A stretch of DNA of 64,000 nucleotides from Salinivibrio kushneri (GCF_005280275.1 NZ_CP040021.1:2009001-2073000), one strand, 5' to 3'; positions 43,497-52,970 are shown, numbered from the stretch's first letter. Program-made: numbers and translations. The notes: generated by a model from the letters alone, not told the origin.

Positions 43497-45632
43497 TTAC
43501 CCCTCGGGATAAAACACCTGTCCCTCTTTGGCCATCACGGTTAAACGCTCACAGGGTGCAAAGCGCTCACCATAACGATTTTGATGCTCGTTGAGCAAGT
43601 TGACCACACGGTCGATGCCGATATGGTCCATATAGCGGAAAGGTCCACCCAAGAACGGCGGGAAACCGATACCAAAAATCGCACCGATATCACCGTCACG
43701 CGCAGAGCGAATCACGCCCTCATCGAGGCAACGAGCCGCTTCATTGAGCATCATTAATGCACAACGTTGCGCCACCTCATGACCGGACAACTGGGCGTTT
43801 AGGGTGATATTCAGCAAGCTATAAACTTTCTTATCCACCTGCTTGGCCTTGCTGCCTTTTTTGCTGGCATCGTAGCGATAGAAGCCCTTACCTGTTTTAC
43901 GTCCTTTGCGGTCATCATTCAGCAGCACATCGAAGACATCTGGCGCTTCAAAACGCTCACCCAGCTCTTGCGTCAGGATAGGCGCTATCTTAGCGCCAAT
44001 ATCAATGCCCACCTCATCAAGCAAAGTGATTGGCCCAACAGGGAAACCAAAGTCCAATAGCGCGGTATCGATATGTTCAATCGTTTCGCCTGCCAACAAC
44101 ACACGCGCGGCCTCATTCATATAAGGGGCAAGGATCCGGTTAACGTAAAAGCCTGCGCTATCACCGACCACAATCGGCGTTTTACCTTGCTGACGCGCCA
44201 GCTTAACCACAGTCGCAATCGTCTGATCACTGGTGTTTTTATGGGGGATCACCTCCACCAGCGGCATTTTTTCTACCGGGCTAAAGTAGTGCAAGCCCAC
44301 AATGTTTTCTGGGCGCTGGCTACCCTCAGCGATTTGATGAATCGGTAATGACGAGGTATTGGTAGCAAAAATAGCGTCGTTACCTGTGATTGACTCCATC
44401 TCCTCGACCATGCGGTGTTTAAGCGATAAATCTTCAAATACCGCTTCGATCACCACATCCGAGTTAGAGAGGGTTGTCGCCTGTGTATCACCCGATAGCT
44501 GCATCATGGTGGCTTGCAACTCGGCTTTGCTAAGCTGTTTGCGCTTGCGCTTTTTGTCCAGCAATTTGTAGCTGTAGCGTAGCGCATTCAATATGCCATC
44601 TTCGCTCACATCTTTCACGCGTACCGGGTAACCGGCCTTCGCGACCGAAACATGCGCGATCCCGGCGCCCATCAAGCCACCGCCAAGCACACCAATACGA
44701 CTAATATCACCCGGCTCAGCATCAGCCCCGTTTTCTTTTTTCATCGCGGTAGTGGCGAAGAAGATGCTACGTAGCGCTTTAGACTCCGACGTCATCACCA
44801 GCTCACCAAACTGGCGTGCTTCTTCCTCAAATCCGGCTTTCAAGCCTTTATCGAGCCCCTTTTTCACCACAGATAAAATGGCATCAGCGGCGGGGTAATT
44901 ACCACGGGTTTTCGCTCGCGCTTTTTTGCCCGCTTGATCAAAGACGATATTACGCCCGACCGCATTGCCATTCAGCATCCAACTTTGCCAGCTACGGTGG
45001 CGTTTTGGTTTCGATTTCTGCGCCAGCTGCTCGGCCACGTCGAGCAAAACGGTATCCGGCACACAATCATCCACCACACCCAGCTTTTTCGCTTTTTTGG
45101 CACGTAACTGTTTGCCGGTTAGCATCATATCCAGAGCGTCTGGCACGCCGATAAGACGTGGCAATCGCTGTGTACCGCCCGACCCTGGCAATAAGCCTAA
45201 TTGTACTTCTGGCAGACCAAGGCGAGTTTTATCCCAGTCTGTGGCCACACGGCTATGACAGGCCAGCGCGAGTTCAAGCCCACCACCTAAGCAAGGGCCA
45301 TGAATCGCCGCCACCACGTGAAATGGCAGCGTCTCAATGCGTGAAAATAGAGCTTGACCTTGCGCGGCAATATCGCGGGCTTGCTCGGCGCTGTCACAGG
45401 CTTCGAGCATGCGCACATCCGCACCAGCCACAAAGTTATCGGGTTTACCCGAATGAATCACTAGCCCTTTGACGTTTTTATCATTTTCGAGTTGGTCTAA
45501 TACCGCGGAAACGCCCTCGACAAAGCTTGCCTGCAGTGTATTCATGCTCTCACCCGGCACATCTATGGTCAGCCAGGCGATTTGGTTTTCAGCAACCGTT
45601 AAATGAAAGGCTTGTTGGGTTTCTGTGGTCAT
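43497..45632 (-). CDS. fadJ: Fatty acid oxidation complex subunit alpha FadJ
   Basis: This 711-residue multifunctional protein has an N-terminal enoyl-CoA hydratase domain (about 10-200, GADVRMLEA and [15 protein letters not shown]). It continues with an NAD-binding 3-hydroxyacyl-CoA dehydrogenase ([18 protein letters not shown] near residue 312, [16 protein letters not shown]) and its C-terminal domains. With FadI it runs beta-oxidation, in E. coli mainly under anaerobic conditions. The start overlaps the fadI stop by one base (TAATG), so the pair is translationally coupled. Confidence 0.95.
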   Translation of the reverse strand: MTTETQQAFHLTVAENQIAWLTIDVPGESMNTLQASFVEGVSAVLDQLENDKNVKGLVIHSGKPDNFVAGADVRMLEACDSAEQARDIAAQGQALFSRIETLPFHVVAAIHGPCLGGGLELALACHSRVATDWDKTRLGLPEVQLGLLPGSGGTQRLPRLIGVPDALDMMLTGKQLRAKKAKKLGVVDDCVPDTVLLDVAEQLAQKSKPKRHRSWQSWMLNGNAVGRNIVFDQAGKKARAKTRGNYPAADAILSVVKKGLDKGLKAGFEEEARQFGELVMTSESKALRSIFFATTAMKKENGADAEPGDISRIGVLGGGLMGAGIAHVSVAKAGYPVRVKDVSEDGILNALRYSYKLLDKKRKRKQLSKAELQATMMQLSGDTQATTLSNSDVVIEAVFEDLSLKHRMVEEMESITGNDAIFATNTSSLPIHQIAEGSQRPENIVGLHYFSPVEKMPLVEVIPHKNTSDQTIATVVKLARQQGKTPIVVGDSAGFYVNRILAPYMNEAARVLLAGETIEHIDTALLDFGFPVGPITLLDEVGIDIGAKIAPILTQELGERFEAPDVFDVLLNDDRKGRKTGKGFYRYDASKKGSKAKQVDKKVYSLLNITLNAQLSGHEVAQRCALMMLNEAARCLDEGVIRSARDGDIGAIFGIGFPPFLGGPFRYMDHIGIDRVVNLLNEHQNRYGERFAPCERLTVMAKEGQVFYPEG

Positions 45633-46942
45633 TATTCTGCCTCCAAAATCATTGCTGCGCCTAGGCCACCTGCTGCACAGGCTGTGTTCAATGCTAAACC
45701 GCCGCCACGACGTTTTAATTCACGTAAGGTTTGGGTGATCATCCGTGCACCTGTCGCGGCAAAGGGGTGACCATAGGCGATTGACCCCCCTAACACGTTG
45801 AATTTATCCATATCGATGTCACCAATCGCACGGTCACGGTTTAAATGCTCACGCGCAAACGTATCAGAGGCGAACATTTTCACATTAGACAAGGTTTGCG
45901 CGGCGAACGCCTCGTGCATATCAATCAAGGTTAAATCCGCGAGAGAAATACCCGCGCGATCAAGCGCAAGTGGTGTGGCATAAGAAGGGCCCATCAGCAT
46001 GTCTTTTTCCACCCCGATGGCGGAGAACGCATACGAGCGAATGTAACCGAGCACCTCAAGCCCTAATGCTTTCGCGCGACTTTCTGGCATCATCAATACC
46101 GCAGCCGCGCCGTCGGTAAGCGGCGTGCTATTCGCTGCTGTGACCGAGCCATGCTTGCGGTCGAACGCTGGCCGCAGCTTGGCGTAGTCTTCTAGCGTGG
46201 AGTCAGGACGCAGGTTATTATCTTGTGCAATCCAGGCTTTGTAGGGCTCAGGATAGGCAGTCATCACTTCATCACTGAGCAAGCCTTCATCCCAAGCTTT
46301 GCTCGCCAGTTGATGGGAGCGCAGCGCCAACGCATCTTGCTCTTTACGTGGGATCTGATGCGACTTTGCCATTTGCTCAGCCGTTTGCCCCATGCTCAGC
46401 CCCGTCGAATATTCAGCCACCGCAGGCGGAACCGGTGCCAGATCTTTCACTGAAAGCTTACTGAGCAGCTTTAATCGCTTGCTCATGGTTTTCGCTTTGC
46501 TTAAATCCAATAATGTCCGCGCCAGTTTTTTGCTAACGCCGATGGGTAATACAGATGATGAATCCGCGCCACCAGCAATCCCCACCTGGATATTGCCTGC
46601 GACCATGCTCTCTGCCACATTGGCGACCGCTTGAAAGCTGGTCGCACAGGCACGTGTGACACTGTAGGCATCGGTGTGGATATCCATGCCGGTACCCAGC
46701 ACGATTTCGCGAGCGATGTTTGGCGCTTCAGGCATTTGCACTACCTGTCCAAACACCACTTGATCAATCTCTTTCGGGGAAATACTGCTTCGGTTGAGCA
46801 TCTCTTGTACCACCATTTTGCCGAGATCCACCGCCGGCACATCAGTATAAGCGGTTGATTGGCGGGCAAAGGGTGTGCGTAGCCCAGACACAATAGCAAT
46901 GCGATCACCATTGCTGGTTTTGAGGTGTTGCTGAGACGTCAT
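45632..46942 (-). CDS. fadI: 3-ketoacyl-CoA thiolase FadI
   Basis: This 436-residue thiolase cleaves 3-ketoacyl-CoA with CoA. The acylated cysteine is in [20 protein letters not shown], the catalytic His in [17 protein letters not shown] and the second Cys in [17 protein letters not shown]. Length and the pairing with fadJ fit FadI rather than FadA. AAGGAG stands 5 bases before ATG 46942; GTG at 46945 is the alternative. A FadR-like operator lies just upstream. Confidence 0.95.
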   Translation of the reverse strand: MTSQQHLKTSNGDRIAIVSGLRTPFARQSTAYTDVPAVDLGKMVVQEMLNRSSISPKEIDQVVFGQVVQMPEAPNIAREIVLGTGMDIHTDAYSVTRACATSFQAVANVAESMVAGNIQVGIAGGADSSSVLPIGVSKKLARTLLDLSKAKTMSKRLKLLSKLSVKDLAPVPPAVAEYSTGLSMGQTAEQMAKSHQIPRKEQDALALRSHQLASKAWDEGLLSDEVMTAYPEPYKAWIAQDNNLRPDSTLEDYAKLRPAFDRKHGSVTAANSTPLTDGAAAVLMMPESRAKALGLEVLGYIRSYAFSAIGVEKDMLMGPSYATPLALDRAGISLADLTLIDMHEAFAAQTLSNVKMFASDTFAREHLNRDRAIGDIDMDKFNVLGGSIAYGHPFAATGARMITQTLRELKRRGGGLALNTACAAGGLGAAMILEAE

Positions 46943-46962
46943 CACTGCTCCTTAGGATGTTC

Positions 46963-46979
46963 TACAGGTCTGACCACGA
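46963..46979 (-). promoter_or_regulatory. FadR-like operator upstream of fadI
   Basis: The 17-mer has the perfect core GGTCTGACC (46967-46975), equal to the centre of the FadR consensus AACTGGTCNGACCAGTT, with partly matching flanks. It lies 20-40 bases upstream of the fadI start and just past a possible -10 (TACACT on the minus strand), where binding would block transcription. FadR repression of fadIJ is known in enterics; binding here is inferred. Confidence 0.68.
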
Positions 46980-47110
46980 GTGTAACCAAATTGTTACCAG
47001 CTTAAAACATCCGTTTTAATTGATTGGTAAGATTGCCAACAGGCGCACAGATCCGCTACCAGTGCCACCATAATGGTTCATGGTAAACAAACGAAGAAGC
47101 AAAAAGAAAA

Positions 47111-47144
47111 ATAAAAAAAGGGGCCTTGCGCGAACGCAGGCCCC
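47111..47144 (-). terminator. Orphan intrinsic terminator on the minus strand
   Basis: On the minus strand GGGGCCTGCG-TTCG-CGCAAGGCCCC forms a long GC-rich hairpin (one bulged base, UUCG loop) followed by TTTTTTTATTTTTC. Its polarity does not fit any protein gene: the sigma-factor operon to the right runs away from it, and fadI starts to its left. Confidence 0.85.
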
Positions 47145-47240
47145 AAAATATTGGAAAGCAAAACGATAATCTGGGAAGTGTGCAGTGCTTTTCCCGCACC
47201 CAGATCCGAACAGAAAGTCATATCATTCAAAAAGGAAACG
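47111..47240 (-). ncRNA. Candidate small RNA ending at the orphan terminator
   Basis: A strong Rho-independent terminator without a gene in front of it suggests a short minus-strand transcript. Upstream of it a second stem can form from ATCTGG with CCAGAT and GTGC with GCAC (about 47169-47206 on the plus strand). The stretch between the two hairpins is AU-rich and could be an Hfq site. The 5' end is a guess, because I see no convincing -10/-35 pair. I recognise no known Vibrio sRNA in it. Confidence 0.45.
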
Positions 47241-47396
47241 CCGTTCACTCAACCTCACGAGTGTCGACACATGGCCGATAACGACAGGAGTCACTTTACC
47301 GACTTGCGGTGTTTTAATATTGAAACAGATCAAACTTGTGCCGATTTTTCACCTAAGATGAAATAAAATAACAAATCACTCGGTCTCTATAGACTG

Positions 47397-47945
47397 ATGC
47401 AACCCATGGACAAAGGCTCATCCGGTATGACCCGACAAGCACGATACGAGGCATTGGTGCGCGCATGGCACCGTGACCTCTACCGCTATGCCTACTGGTT
47501 AGCAAAAGATCCGCATATCGCGGAAGATTTGGTGCAAGAAACCTGCTTACGCGCTTGGCGCTCGTTAGACAGCTTGCAAGATGACAAGGCAGCCAAAGCC
47601 TGGCTCATCACCATTTTGCGCCGAGAGAATGCAAGACGCTTCGAACGTAAGCAGTTTGACCATGTGGACGTTGACGATGGCGAACTGGAAGACAAAACCC
47701 GCCCCAGCGAAGAAGCGTCCATGGAGCAGCGCTGGCTACACCGACAAATTGCCGCTTTATCACCGGAATATCGTGAGCCCTTGGTCTTGCAGGTGATTGC
47801 CGGCTTTAGTGGCGACGAAATCGCCCAAATCTTGGACTTAAACAAAAACACGGTGATGACTCGCCTCTTTCGCGCTCGCGCTCAACTTAAAGAAGCACTG
47901 GACACCACCGCAACTTCAGGAGGCCAACAGTATGGACGATCTTGA
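47397..47945 (+). CDS. ECF-type RNA polymerase sigma factor
   Basis: This protein of up to 182 residues has the two ECF sigma regions. Region 2 has RDLYRYAYWLAKDPHIAEDLVQETCLRAW, with the core-binding DLVQETFLRAW-like motif. Region 4 has LSPEYREPLVLQVIAGFSGDEIAQILDLNKNTVMTRLFRARAQL. Three ATG codons are possible (47397, 47406, 47427); the last has AAGG about 10 bases upstream and gives MTRQARYEALV. It overlaps the DUF3379 gene by 14 bases, as sigma/anti-sigma pairs do. A possible self-regulated ECF promoter, TGAAAC-N15-CGAT, lies at 47321-47345. The regulon is unknown. Confidence 0.88.
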   Translation: MQPMDKGSSGMTRQARYEALVRAWHRDLYRYAYWLAKDPHIAEDLVQETCLRAWRSLDSLQDDKAAKAWLITILRRENARRFERKQFDHVDVDDGELEDKTRPSEEASMEQRWLHRQIAALSPEYREPLVLQVIAGFSGDEIAQILDLNKNTVMTRLFRARAQLKEALDTTATSGGQQYGRS

Positions 47946-48636
47946 ATTTCGCCGCCGCCTACTTGCAGACCCTTATGATACCGATCCTGAGTTGCAAGCC
48001 GCCAAGGCCGAGTCTGAACGTCACCAAGGCTATGCGGACGATATCGCCGAGTTGGACAGCAAAATCGACCAGGCGCTTCGCGTGGAAGTACCGGAGGATT
48101 TGCCCGATAAAATTTTGTTTTCGCAAACCACCGATGTGGAACAAGGAGTCAAACGCCCACGCTGGCATCTCGCCATTGCCGCCTCGATTGCCTTTGTGTT
48201 TGGTATTGCACTTGGTCAGTTTAACTGGGGCAGTGCCACGCTGGACCTTAATCAAACGGCATTAGCGCACTATTATCACGAACATGCCTTTATAGAAGGC
48301 ATTAACGAAGGAGCAACCATTGAGCAAGTCAATGCCAAACTACAGCCGTTTGGCAAAGCTTTTAATGCTCTCCCCGGCGAGGTCACTTACATCAACCATT
48401 GTAGTTTTGGGGATCAACATGCGTTGCACATGGTCATGGAGAGTGATGGACAAGCGTATACAGTGTTTGTAGTCCCGTCAGCCAGTCAGGCGCCCGCGCA
48501 GAAAAGTGACGGAAAAATGCAAGCCGTCAGCCGCCCCGTGCAATCGGCGAGCGTGATTGTGGTCGGTGAGGCGAAAAGCCCCGCCGCCCCCATTGCCGAG
48601 CAACTGCAACAGCAACTCACGCCCCAAGCGATCTAG
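47932..48636 (+). CDS. DUF3379-family membrane protein, probable anti-sigma factor
   Basis: This 234-residue protein has an N-terminal cytosolic part (about 1-75) with an acidic start MDDLEFRRRLLADPYDTDPE, one membrane helix (about 82-100, HLAIAASIAFVFGIALGQF) and a periplasmic part ending in a Pro/Ala/Gln-rich tail. The order cytosol-helix-periplasm and the overlap with the ECF sigma gene are what one expects of an anti-sigma factor. The DUF3379 name is from memory of this gene pair in Vibrio. AGGAGG precedes the ATG. Confidence 0.75.
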   Translation: MDDLEFRRRLLADPYDTDPELQAAKAESERHQGYADDIAELDSKIDQALRVEVPEDLPDKILFSQTTDVEQGVKRPRWHLAIAASIAFVFGIALGQFNWGSATLDLNQTALAHYYHEHAFIEGINEGATIEQVNAKLQPFGKAFNALPGEVTYINHCSFGDQHALHMVMESDGQAYTVFVVPSASQAPAQKSDGKMQAVSRPVQSASVIVVGEAKSPAAPIAEQLQQQLTPQAI

Positions 48637-48910
48637 CCACTCATTGTGCGCCCTCTCGGTAGACAGAGAGGGCGCGCGCTGCGATTTTTCCTTCCGTACC
48701 AATGACTTTTCGCCTGGTAATGTGTAACAGGTGTTCGCTGAATTCATCCCTCGTCGCTTAAATGCTCGCCAATCCTATAGATAAAAATACTAATAATGCT
48801 ATTTTTATTGTTTCATTATTTTGTTTTTACCCTTTATCGTAGCGATAAATTGATTTACGCACGCGAGCTTTTACTCTAGGCCTCCCTTTATACAGCGAAC
48901 AAGTAAGCAG
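48637..48910. other. Intergenic region before fadL
   Basis: This region contains the inverted repeat at 48648-48675 and then a strongly AT-rich stretch (about 48770-48850) that probably holds the fadL promoter. I find no complete FadR site; a weak half-site (AACAGGTG) lies near 48726. Confidence 0.5.
48648..48675 (+). terminator. Hairpin after the sigma/anti-sigma operon
   Basis: The perfect 10-bp stem GCGCCCTCTC (48648-48657) and GAGAGGGCGC (48666-48675) lies 12 bases after the DUF3379 stop. The T-run (GATTTTTCC) comes about 10 bases later than ideal. Confidence 0.6.
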
Positions 48911-50278
48911 ATGAAAAATAATAAGATCGTTTATCTTGCCGTCGCCACCGCGCTCGGCTCTCTTTCCACCACCGCACACAGTGCCGGTTTTCAGCTCGCA
49001 GAAACCTCAGCGACCGGCCTTGGCCGCGCTTTCGCAGGGGAAGCGGCCATGGCGGATAACGCCAGTGCGCAATTTCGTAACCCTGCGCTATTAAGCTACC
49101 TTGCCGATACGCAAGTATCAGCCGGTGGCATCTACGTGAACCCCAACGTTGATATTGATGGGACAAACACAAACATCTCGAATGGTAAAAAGACTGCAAC
49201 GTCAACCGATGATGTTGCCCATGATGCCGTGATCCCTAATTTCTATTTTGCCCATCAAATCGACGATCGCTTGACCGCTGGCCTCGCTCTGGCGACCAAC
49301 TTTGGCATGGAAACCGAGTTGGGCAATGACTTCACGGGTACCCAGTTTGGTAACGAAGCGGCGGTGACGACCTTTGAAATCAACCCTAATATCGCTTGGA
49401 AAGCCACCGAGCAATTACGCCTCGGTGCCGGTATCCGTTATGTGTTGGGAGAAGGGAGTATTGGCGCCAAGAGTAGTACAGATTCTAAACTACCTACCAG
49501 CGCAGGCGCACTTGCTGGCAGCCCTGTTCCTGCACACAGCACTCTAAAATACATGGAAGGGGATGACCGTGCTTGGGGTTGGCAATTGGGGGCCGTGTAC
49601 GACATCAATGATATGCACCGTGTTGGCGTTAACTATCGCTCTGAGGTAAACCTGACATTAGATGGGCATGCAGAAGGACTAACTTACAACCTAGCAGCGA
49701 TTCAAAAAGGTCAACTTTCTGGAGCAGATTATCTGAGTGGCAATCACTATTCAGGCAGTATGGATCTCACCCTCCCCGCTACCGCCGAGTTCTCTTCGTT
49801 GCATCAGCTGACTGAACAGTGGGCAGTACACACCAGTATTAACTGGACCGAATGGAGCAGCTTTGACAAACTCGAGGCGAACATTCCCTCCCTTTCTAGC
49901 GATCCAAAGATGGTGAAAGTGGAAAACTGGGAAGATAACTATCGCTTGGCCATCGGCACCACCTACCAGTGGGATCAAAAACTGACGTTGCGCTCAGGCG
50001 TTGCCTACGATACCTCGGCAGTGAGCGATAAAAACCGTACTCTGACCATCCCAGAGACTGACCGGATCTGGTTGAGCGTGGGCGCCGGCTATGACGTGAC
50101 CTCCAAGCTAACGCTGGATGCCGCGTTTACCTATGTGTTTGCCAAAGATGCCCCGGTGAAAGAGCCGCGTGATGGCATTGAGTCCGACAAATCAGGCTCT
50201 GCGTTTGGCGGTAATTTTGAAGGCGAGACCACAGGTAATGTGTGGTTAGTTGGCGTGCAAGCCAGCTATCGTTTCTAA
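48911..50278 (+). CDS. fadL: Outer-membrane long-chain fatty acid transporter FadL
   Basis: This 455-residue outer-membrane barrel protein begins with a signal peptide (about 1-25) and the family mature start AGFQLAETSATGLGRAFAGEAAM. The NPA motif (SAQFRNPALLSYL) of the FadL hatch domain follows. The remaining sequence alternates in the way of beta strands and ends in the aromatic terminus ASYRF. FadL takes up long-chain fatty acids from outside; fadIJ for their breakdown lies 2 kb away. FadL-type proteins of Vibrio can also serve for other hydrophobic compounds. Confidence 0.92.
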   Translation: MKNNKIVYLAVATALGSLSTTAHSAGFQLAETSATGLGRAFAGEAAMADNASAQFRNPALLSYLADTQVSAGGIYVNPNVDIDGTNTNISNGKKTATSTDDVAHDAVIPNFYFAHQIDDRLTAGLALATNFGMETELGNDFTGTQFGNEAAVTTFEINPNIAWKATEQLRLGAGIRYVLGEGSIGAKSSTDSKLPTSAGALAGSPVPAHSTLKYMEGDDRAWGWQLGAVYDINDMHRVGVNYRSEVNLTLDGHAEGLTYNLAAIQKGQLSGADYLSGNHYSGSMDLTLPATAEFSSLHQLTEQWAVHTSINWTEWSSFDKLEANIPSLSSDPKMVKVENWEDNYRLAIGTTYQWDQKLTLRSGVAYDTSAVSDKNRTLTIPETDRIWLSVGAGYDVTSKLTLDAAFTYVFAKDAPVKEPRDGIESDKSGSAFGGNFEGETTGNVWLVGVQASYRF

Positions 50279-50298
50279 GCATCACGCCTTATCTAACA

Positions 50299-50330
50299 AA
50301 CACACCACGGCTTTGGCCGTGGTGTGTTTT
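50299..50330. terminator. Terminator between fadL and mlaA
   Basis: The perfect 13-bp stem AACACACCACGGC (50299-50311) and GCCGTGGTGTGTT (50316-50328) with loop TTTG is followed by TTAT on the plus strand. On the minus strand TTTGTT follows, so it can act in both directions. Confidence 0.9.
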
Positions 50331-50361
50331 ATCGCGTTTTACCTGACCCGCTTACGCTGAT

Positions 50362-51123
50362 TTACGGGGCGGCATCGATATCATCGATAAAGTCATCGAG
50401 AAACTCATCATCCAAAGCGGGTTGTTGCTCCAATGCCTCGTCCCCTTTGGCGCGATAACGGCGATTTTGCAGGTAAGCGTCGCGGGCAAACGCATAAGGG
50501 TCTGGCGAATTGTCCAATTGCGACTCCTGAGACACTAACGCGGCGCGCGACTCCATCCCATCAAACACCCATTTTAAAACCGACTGCGGCAGGGTAAGTA
50601 ACGCCAGCGGCGGGTACAGGCCATCAACGACTTCGCCCGCGCCTTCTCGCACTGAGGTAGGCCCATAGCCAGGCAGCATAATATACGCGCCCGTGCCCAC
50701 ATCATAGTGACCGATGGCATCACCAAATTCGCGCTGATCATATTTTTGAATATCAGCCGCTGACGCGATGTCAATCAAGCCCCCTAACCCAAACAAGGTG
50801 TTGATCCAAAAGCGGTTAAAATGGGTCGCGGCTTTCTCGCCTTCCAGCATGATCAAACTATTCAACATGCTGGCGGGCTCTTCGAGGTTGCCCAAAAAAT
50901 TAGAAATCCCAGTGCGCACGGGGCTTGGCACGTAATCAACATAAGCGATTGAAACAGGACGCGCCACATAGGGATCCAGATAGTCGTAGTTGACCGTCCA
51001 CATCGCACGGTTAAAGCCTTCTAACGGGTCTTCTGGGTGCGGCTCTGCACCTGGCGGACGTGATACACAACCGGATAACAGGCCGAGTACCGCCACCATC
51101 AAACACAGACGTTTCCACATCAA
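50362..51123 (-). CDS. mlaA: Outer-membrane lipid asymmetry lipoprotein MlaA (VacJ)
   Basis: This 253-residue lipoprotein has a signal peptide with lipobox LLSGC (lipidated C19). Its core has the VacJ signatures DPLEGFNRAMWTVNYDYLD, FWINTLFGLGGLIDIAS, FGDAIGHYDVGTGAYIMLP and GPTSVREGAG. MlaA sits in the outer membrane and withdraws mislocated phospholipids from the outer leaflet, passing them to MlaC. The C-terminal tail is unusually acidic (DDEFLDDFIDDIDAAP). The rest of the Mla pathway is not in this window. Confidence 0.94.
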   Translation of the reverse strand: MMWKRLCLMVAVLGLLSGCVSRPPGAEPHPEDPLEGFNRAMWTVNYDYLDPYVARPVSIAYVDYVPSPVRTGISNFLGNLEEPASMLNSLIMLEGEKAATHFNRFWINTLFGLGGLIDIASAADIQKYDQREFGDAIGHYDVGTGAYIMLPGYGPTSVREGAGEVVDGLYPPLALLTLPQSVLKWVFDGMESRAALVSQESQLDNSPDPYAFARDAYLQNRRYRAKGDEALEQQPALDDEFLDDFIDDIDAAP

Positions 51124-51140
51124 ATGGGATTCCTCTACAC

Positions 51141-51167
51141 AATGAAAGGCTGGGAATGCCCAGCCTT
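51141..51167 (-). terminator. Intrinsic terminator of the ccm operon
   Basis: The perfect stem AAGGCTGGG (51146-51154) and CCCAGCCTT (51159-51167) with loop AATG is followed on the minus strand by TTTCATT. It lies 29 bases after the ccmI stop. Confidence 0.75.
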
Positions 51168-51195
51168 GCTAACAATGATAACTATTTTGTCTTGG

Positions 51196-52407
51196 TTATT
51201 GCTGTTTGTCGATAACCAGTTCTGCGTGGCTGCCTAGACGCACCGCATCACTTTGCCCGACCCAGTCACCTTCTTTGGTGCCCACATCGCCATCTTGGTC
51301 AATCCGCGCCCGAATCACTACCTTATCGTGCGAGGATAACGCCTGATTAGGATTCAAGCTGTCAGTGTCTGCCAAGTCCACAGATAAGGGAAACTTAGAT
51401 AACGGTAGGCGCTTAGCCGCGATTGGCATCGGTGAGTCGGCCGAGGCATGCGCGGAAATAATCACCACACCATCCTCGGGTAACTGCACTTGCTGATCCA
51501 ATACCACTGTTACCGCCACTTTCGCGCCATCGGCGCTGTTGAGGGCTAGGTTTGCGCGCGCAATCGACTGATCTAACGTTTGATTACGCGGATCGTCACT
51601 GCCTATCAAAGTTTTCATCGCCTTCCACGTGGCAATAGCGTCTTGATATCGCCCTTGCTCGAACGCTTGATAAGCGAGCAAAGACATCGCCTGTAGATTG
51701 AAGGGATCCGCTTTCACCACAGATTTTAATAAATTCTGCGCCCGGGCACTGTCTGCTTCATCACCGGCAAACAACAAGGCTTGCGCCAGCCCGACTTGAA
51801 TATCAGGCTGTGAAGGTGCCAAGGCATAGGCTTTCTCCATCGCCTCTTTTGCGGTCTCTCCGTCTCGGTTTGCTAGCCCAATTCGTCCCAGCAACAACCA
51901 ACCGGTGCTGTCTTGCGGCTCATGCTGCAACCGGGTCCGCAACGCCAAGGTAAGATCTTGCATCTCTTGTTTGGTTAATGGCTTCTCACCCTCGAGTAGC
52001 CGCTTTGATAGCTCAGGCAACTGTTTGGCGGTTTGCTGCCACTGCGCCACTTGATTGGCACTACCCTCAATGCCATACAAGCCAAAGCTGACCACTGCCA
52101 ACACAACCAAACCTGGCACCCACTGCATCGGCGTCAGGCGCAAATGACGCGCTTGCTTGGCTTTCTCTTTTTCTGGGATATCATCCAGCAATGACTGCTG
52201 CAGATCCTGCCTCAGATCACGCGTATTATCGATTAAGCCTTCGGCACTTTCCGCTTCAATTTCTTCTACACGATCAAAGTAAAAGGCTTTGTTGAGTGCA
52301 TCACGGCTACCTTGATGATCGTGCTCACTTTTTTGCCAAAGGGGCCACAAAAACATCACTGCGCCAAGGACAAAAAACACCAAGGTCGCGCCCCAAAACT
52401 CAATCAT
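51196..52407 (-). CDS. ccmI: Cytochrome c maturation protein CcmI (apocytochrome chaperone)
   Basis: This 403-residue protein has two membrane helices (about 3-22 and 93-113), a leucine-zipper-like cytosolic loop between them and a periplasmic part with TPR repeats (about 130-290). CcmI holds apocytochrome c and passes it to the CcmFH heme lyase. In E. coli this part is fused to CcmH; here the two are separate genes, with a 4-base overlap. It is the last gene of ccmABCDEFGHI. Confidence 0.88.
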   Translation of the reverse strand: MIEFWGATLVFFVLGAVMFLWPLWQKSEHDHQGSRDALNKAFYFDRVEEIEAESAEGLIDNTRDLRQDLQQSLLDDIPEKEKAKQARHLRLTPMQWVPGLVVLAVVSFGLYGIEGSANQVAQWQQTAKQLPELSKRLLEGEKPLTKQEMQDLTLALRTRLQHEPQDSTGWLLLGRIGLANRDGETAKEAMEKAYALAPSQPDIQVGLAQALLFAGDEADSARAQNLLKSVVKADPFNLQAMSLLAYQAFEQGRYQDAIATWKAMKTLIGSDDPRNQTLDQSIARANLALNSADGAKVAVTVVLDQQVQLPEDGVVIISAHASADSPMPIAAKRLPLSKFPLSVDLADTDSLNPNQALSSHDKVVIRARIDQDGDVGTKEGDWVGQSDAVRLGSHAELVIDKQQ

Positions 52408-52970
52408 TTTGGCTCCTTATCTTGCTGGGTTGACGCATGCTCAGATGACGCCGGTTGTTCCGCTTGTTCATCGATGCTCGTCGCTGACGAGCCGTTTGAC
52501 GACGCATCGGTTTGTTCTGGCGATGACAACAGCGCATCGAGTCGTTGCTGCTCTTCATCGCTCAGGGCGTGATTGACGGTCTGCTTAGCGCGTCGGCTAC
52601 GCACTATCACCACCCCCACGCCAGAAATCAGCACCAACGCCGGTGCAAGCCACAAAATGAGAGTTGATGCGGTGACAGGCGGGTTGTACGTTACAAAGTT
52701 GCCGTAACGCGCGACCATAAAGCTGCGAATTTCCTCATCCGTCCGCCCTTGCTGCAGCATTTGGTGCACTTTTTGGCGTAAATCCTGCGCAAGCTCCGCG
52801 TTGGAGTCGGCAATGCTGTTATTTTGACACTTGGGGCAACGCAACTCACTGGTCAGGGCGCGAAAACGGGCTTCTTGCTCGGCAGAGTCGAACTTATACA
52901 CGTCAATCGCGTTGGCAAATGCCAAGCTTGCGGTTAGCCACAACGCGCCAAGCAGGATCAGTCGCTTCAT
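52404..52970 (-). CDS. ccmH: Cytochrome c maturation protein CcmH
   Basis: This 188-residue protein has a signal peptide, then the redox motif LRCPKCQNNSIADSNAELA (about residues 43-61) and a membrane helix (about 103-125). Its thiols reduce the CxxCH motif of apocytochrome c. A Ser/Thr/Gln-rich acidic tail follows the helix and is longer than in most single-domain CcmH proteins. It overlaps ccmG and ccmI by four bases each. Confidence 0.92.
   Translation of the reverse strand: MKRLILLGALWLTASLAFANAIDVYKFDSAEQEARFRALTSELRCPKCQNNSIADSNAELAQDLRQKVHQMLQQGRTDEEIRSFMVARYGNFVTYNPPVTASTLILWLAPALVLISGVGVVIVRSRRAKQTVNHALSDEEQQRLDALLSSPEQTDASSNGSSATSIDEQAEQPASSEHASTQQDKEPK

Larger units (their letters stand above)
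46943..47396. other. Intergenic region between fadI and the ECF sigma gene
   Basis: This region of about 450 bases separates divergent genes. From left to right it holds the fadI leader, a FadR-like palindrome (46963-46979), the inverted repeat GTAAC-N6-GTTAC (about 46982-46997), a strong minus-strand terminator (47111-47144), a structured stretch (47169-47206) and an AT-rich promoter region for the sigma gene. No protein gene is evident. Confidence 0.7.

Noticed and set aside
47341-47355. Possible sigma-54 promoter (CGGCAC...TTTGAT on the minus strand) for the candidate sRNA
   Set aside because: The GC pair expected at -12 is missing at the right spacing, so the match is not better than chance.
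51196-52970. Frameshift splitting a fused CcmH as in E. coli
   Set aside because: Separate ccmH and ccmI with a 4-base overlap, each with its own start and membrane helix, is the normal form in many gammaproteobacteria, so this is not a broken gene.
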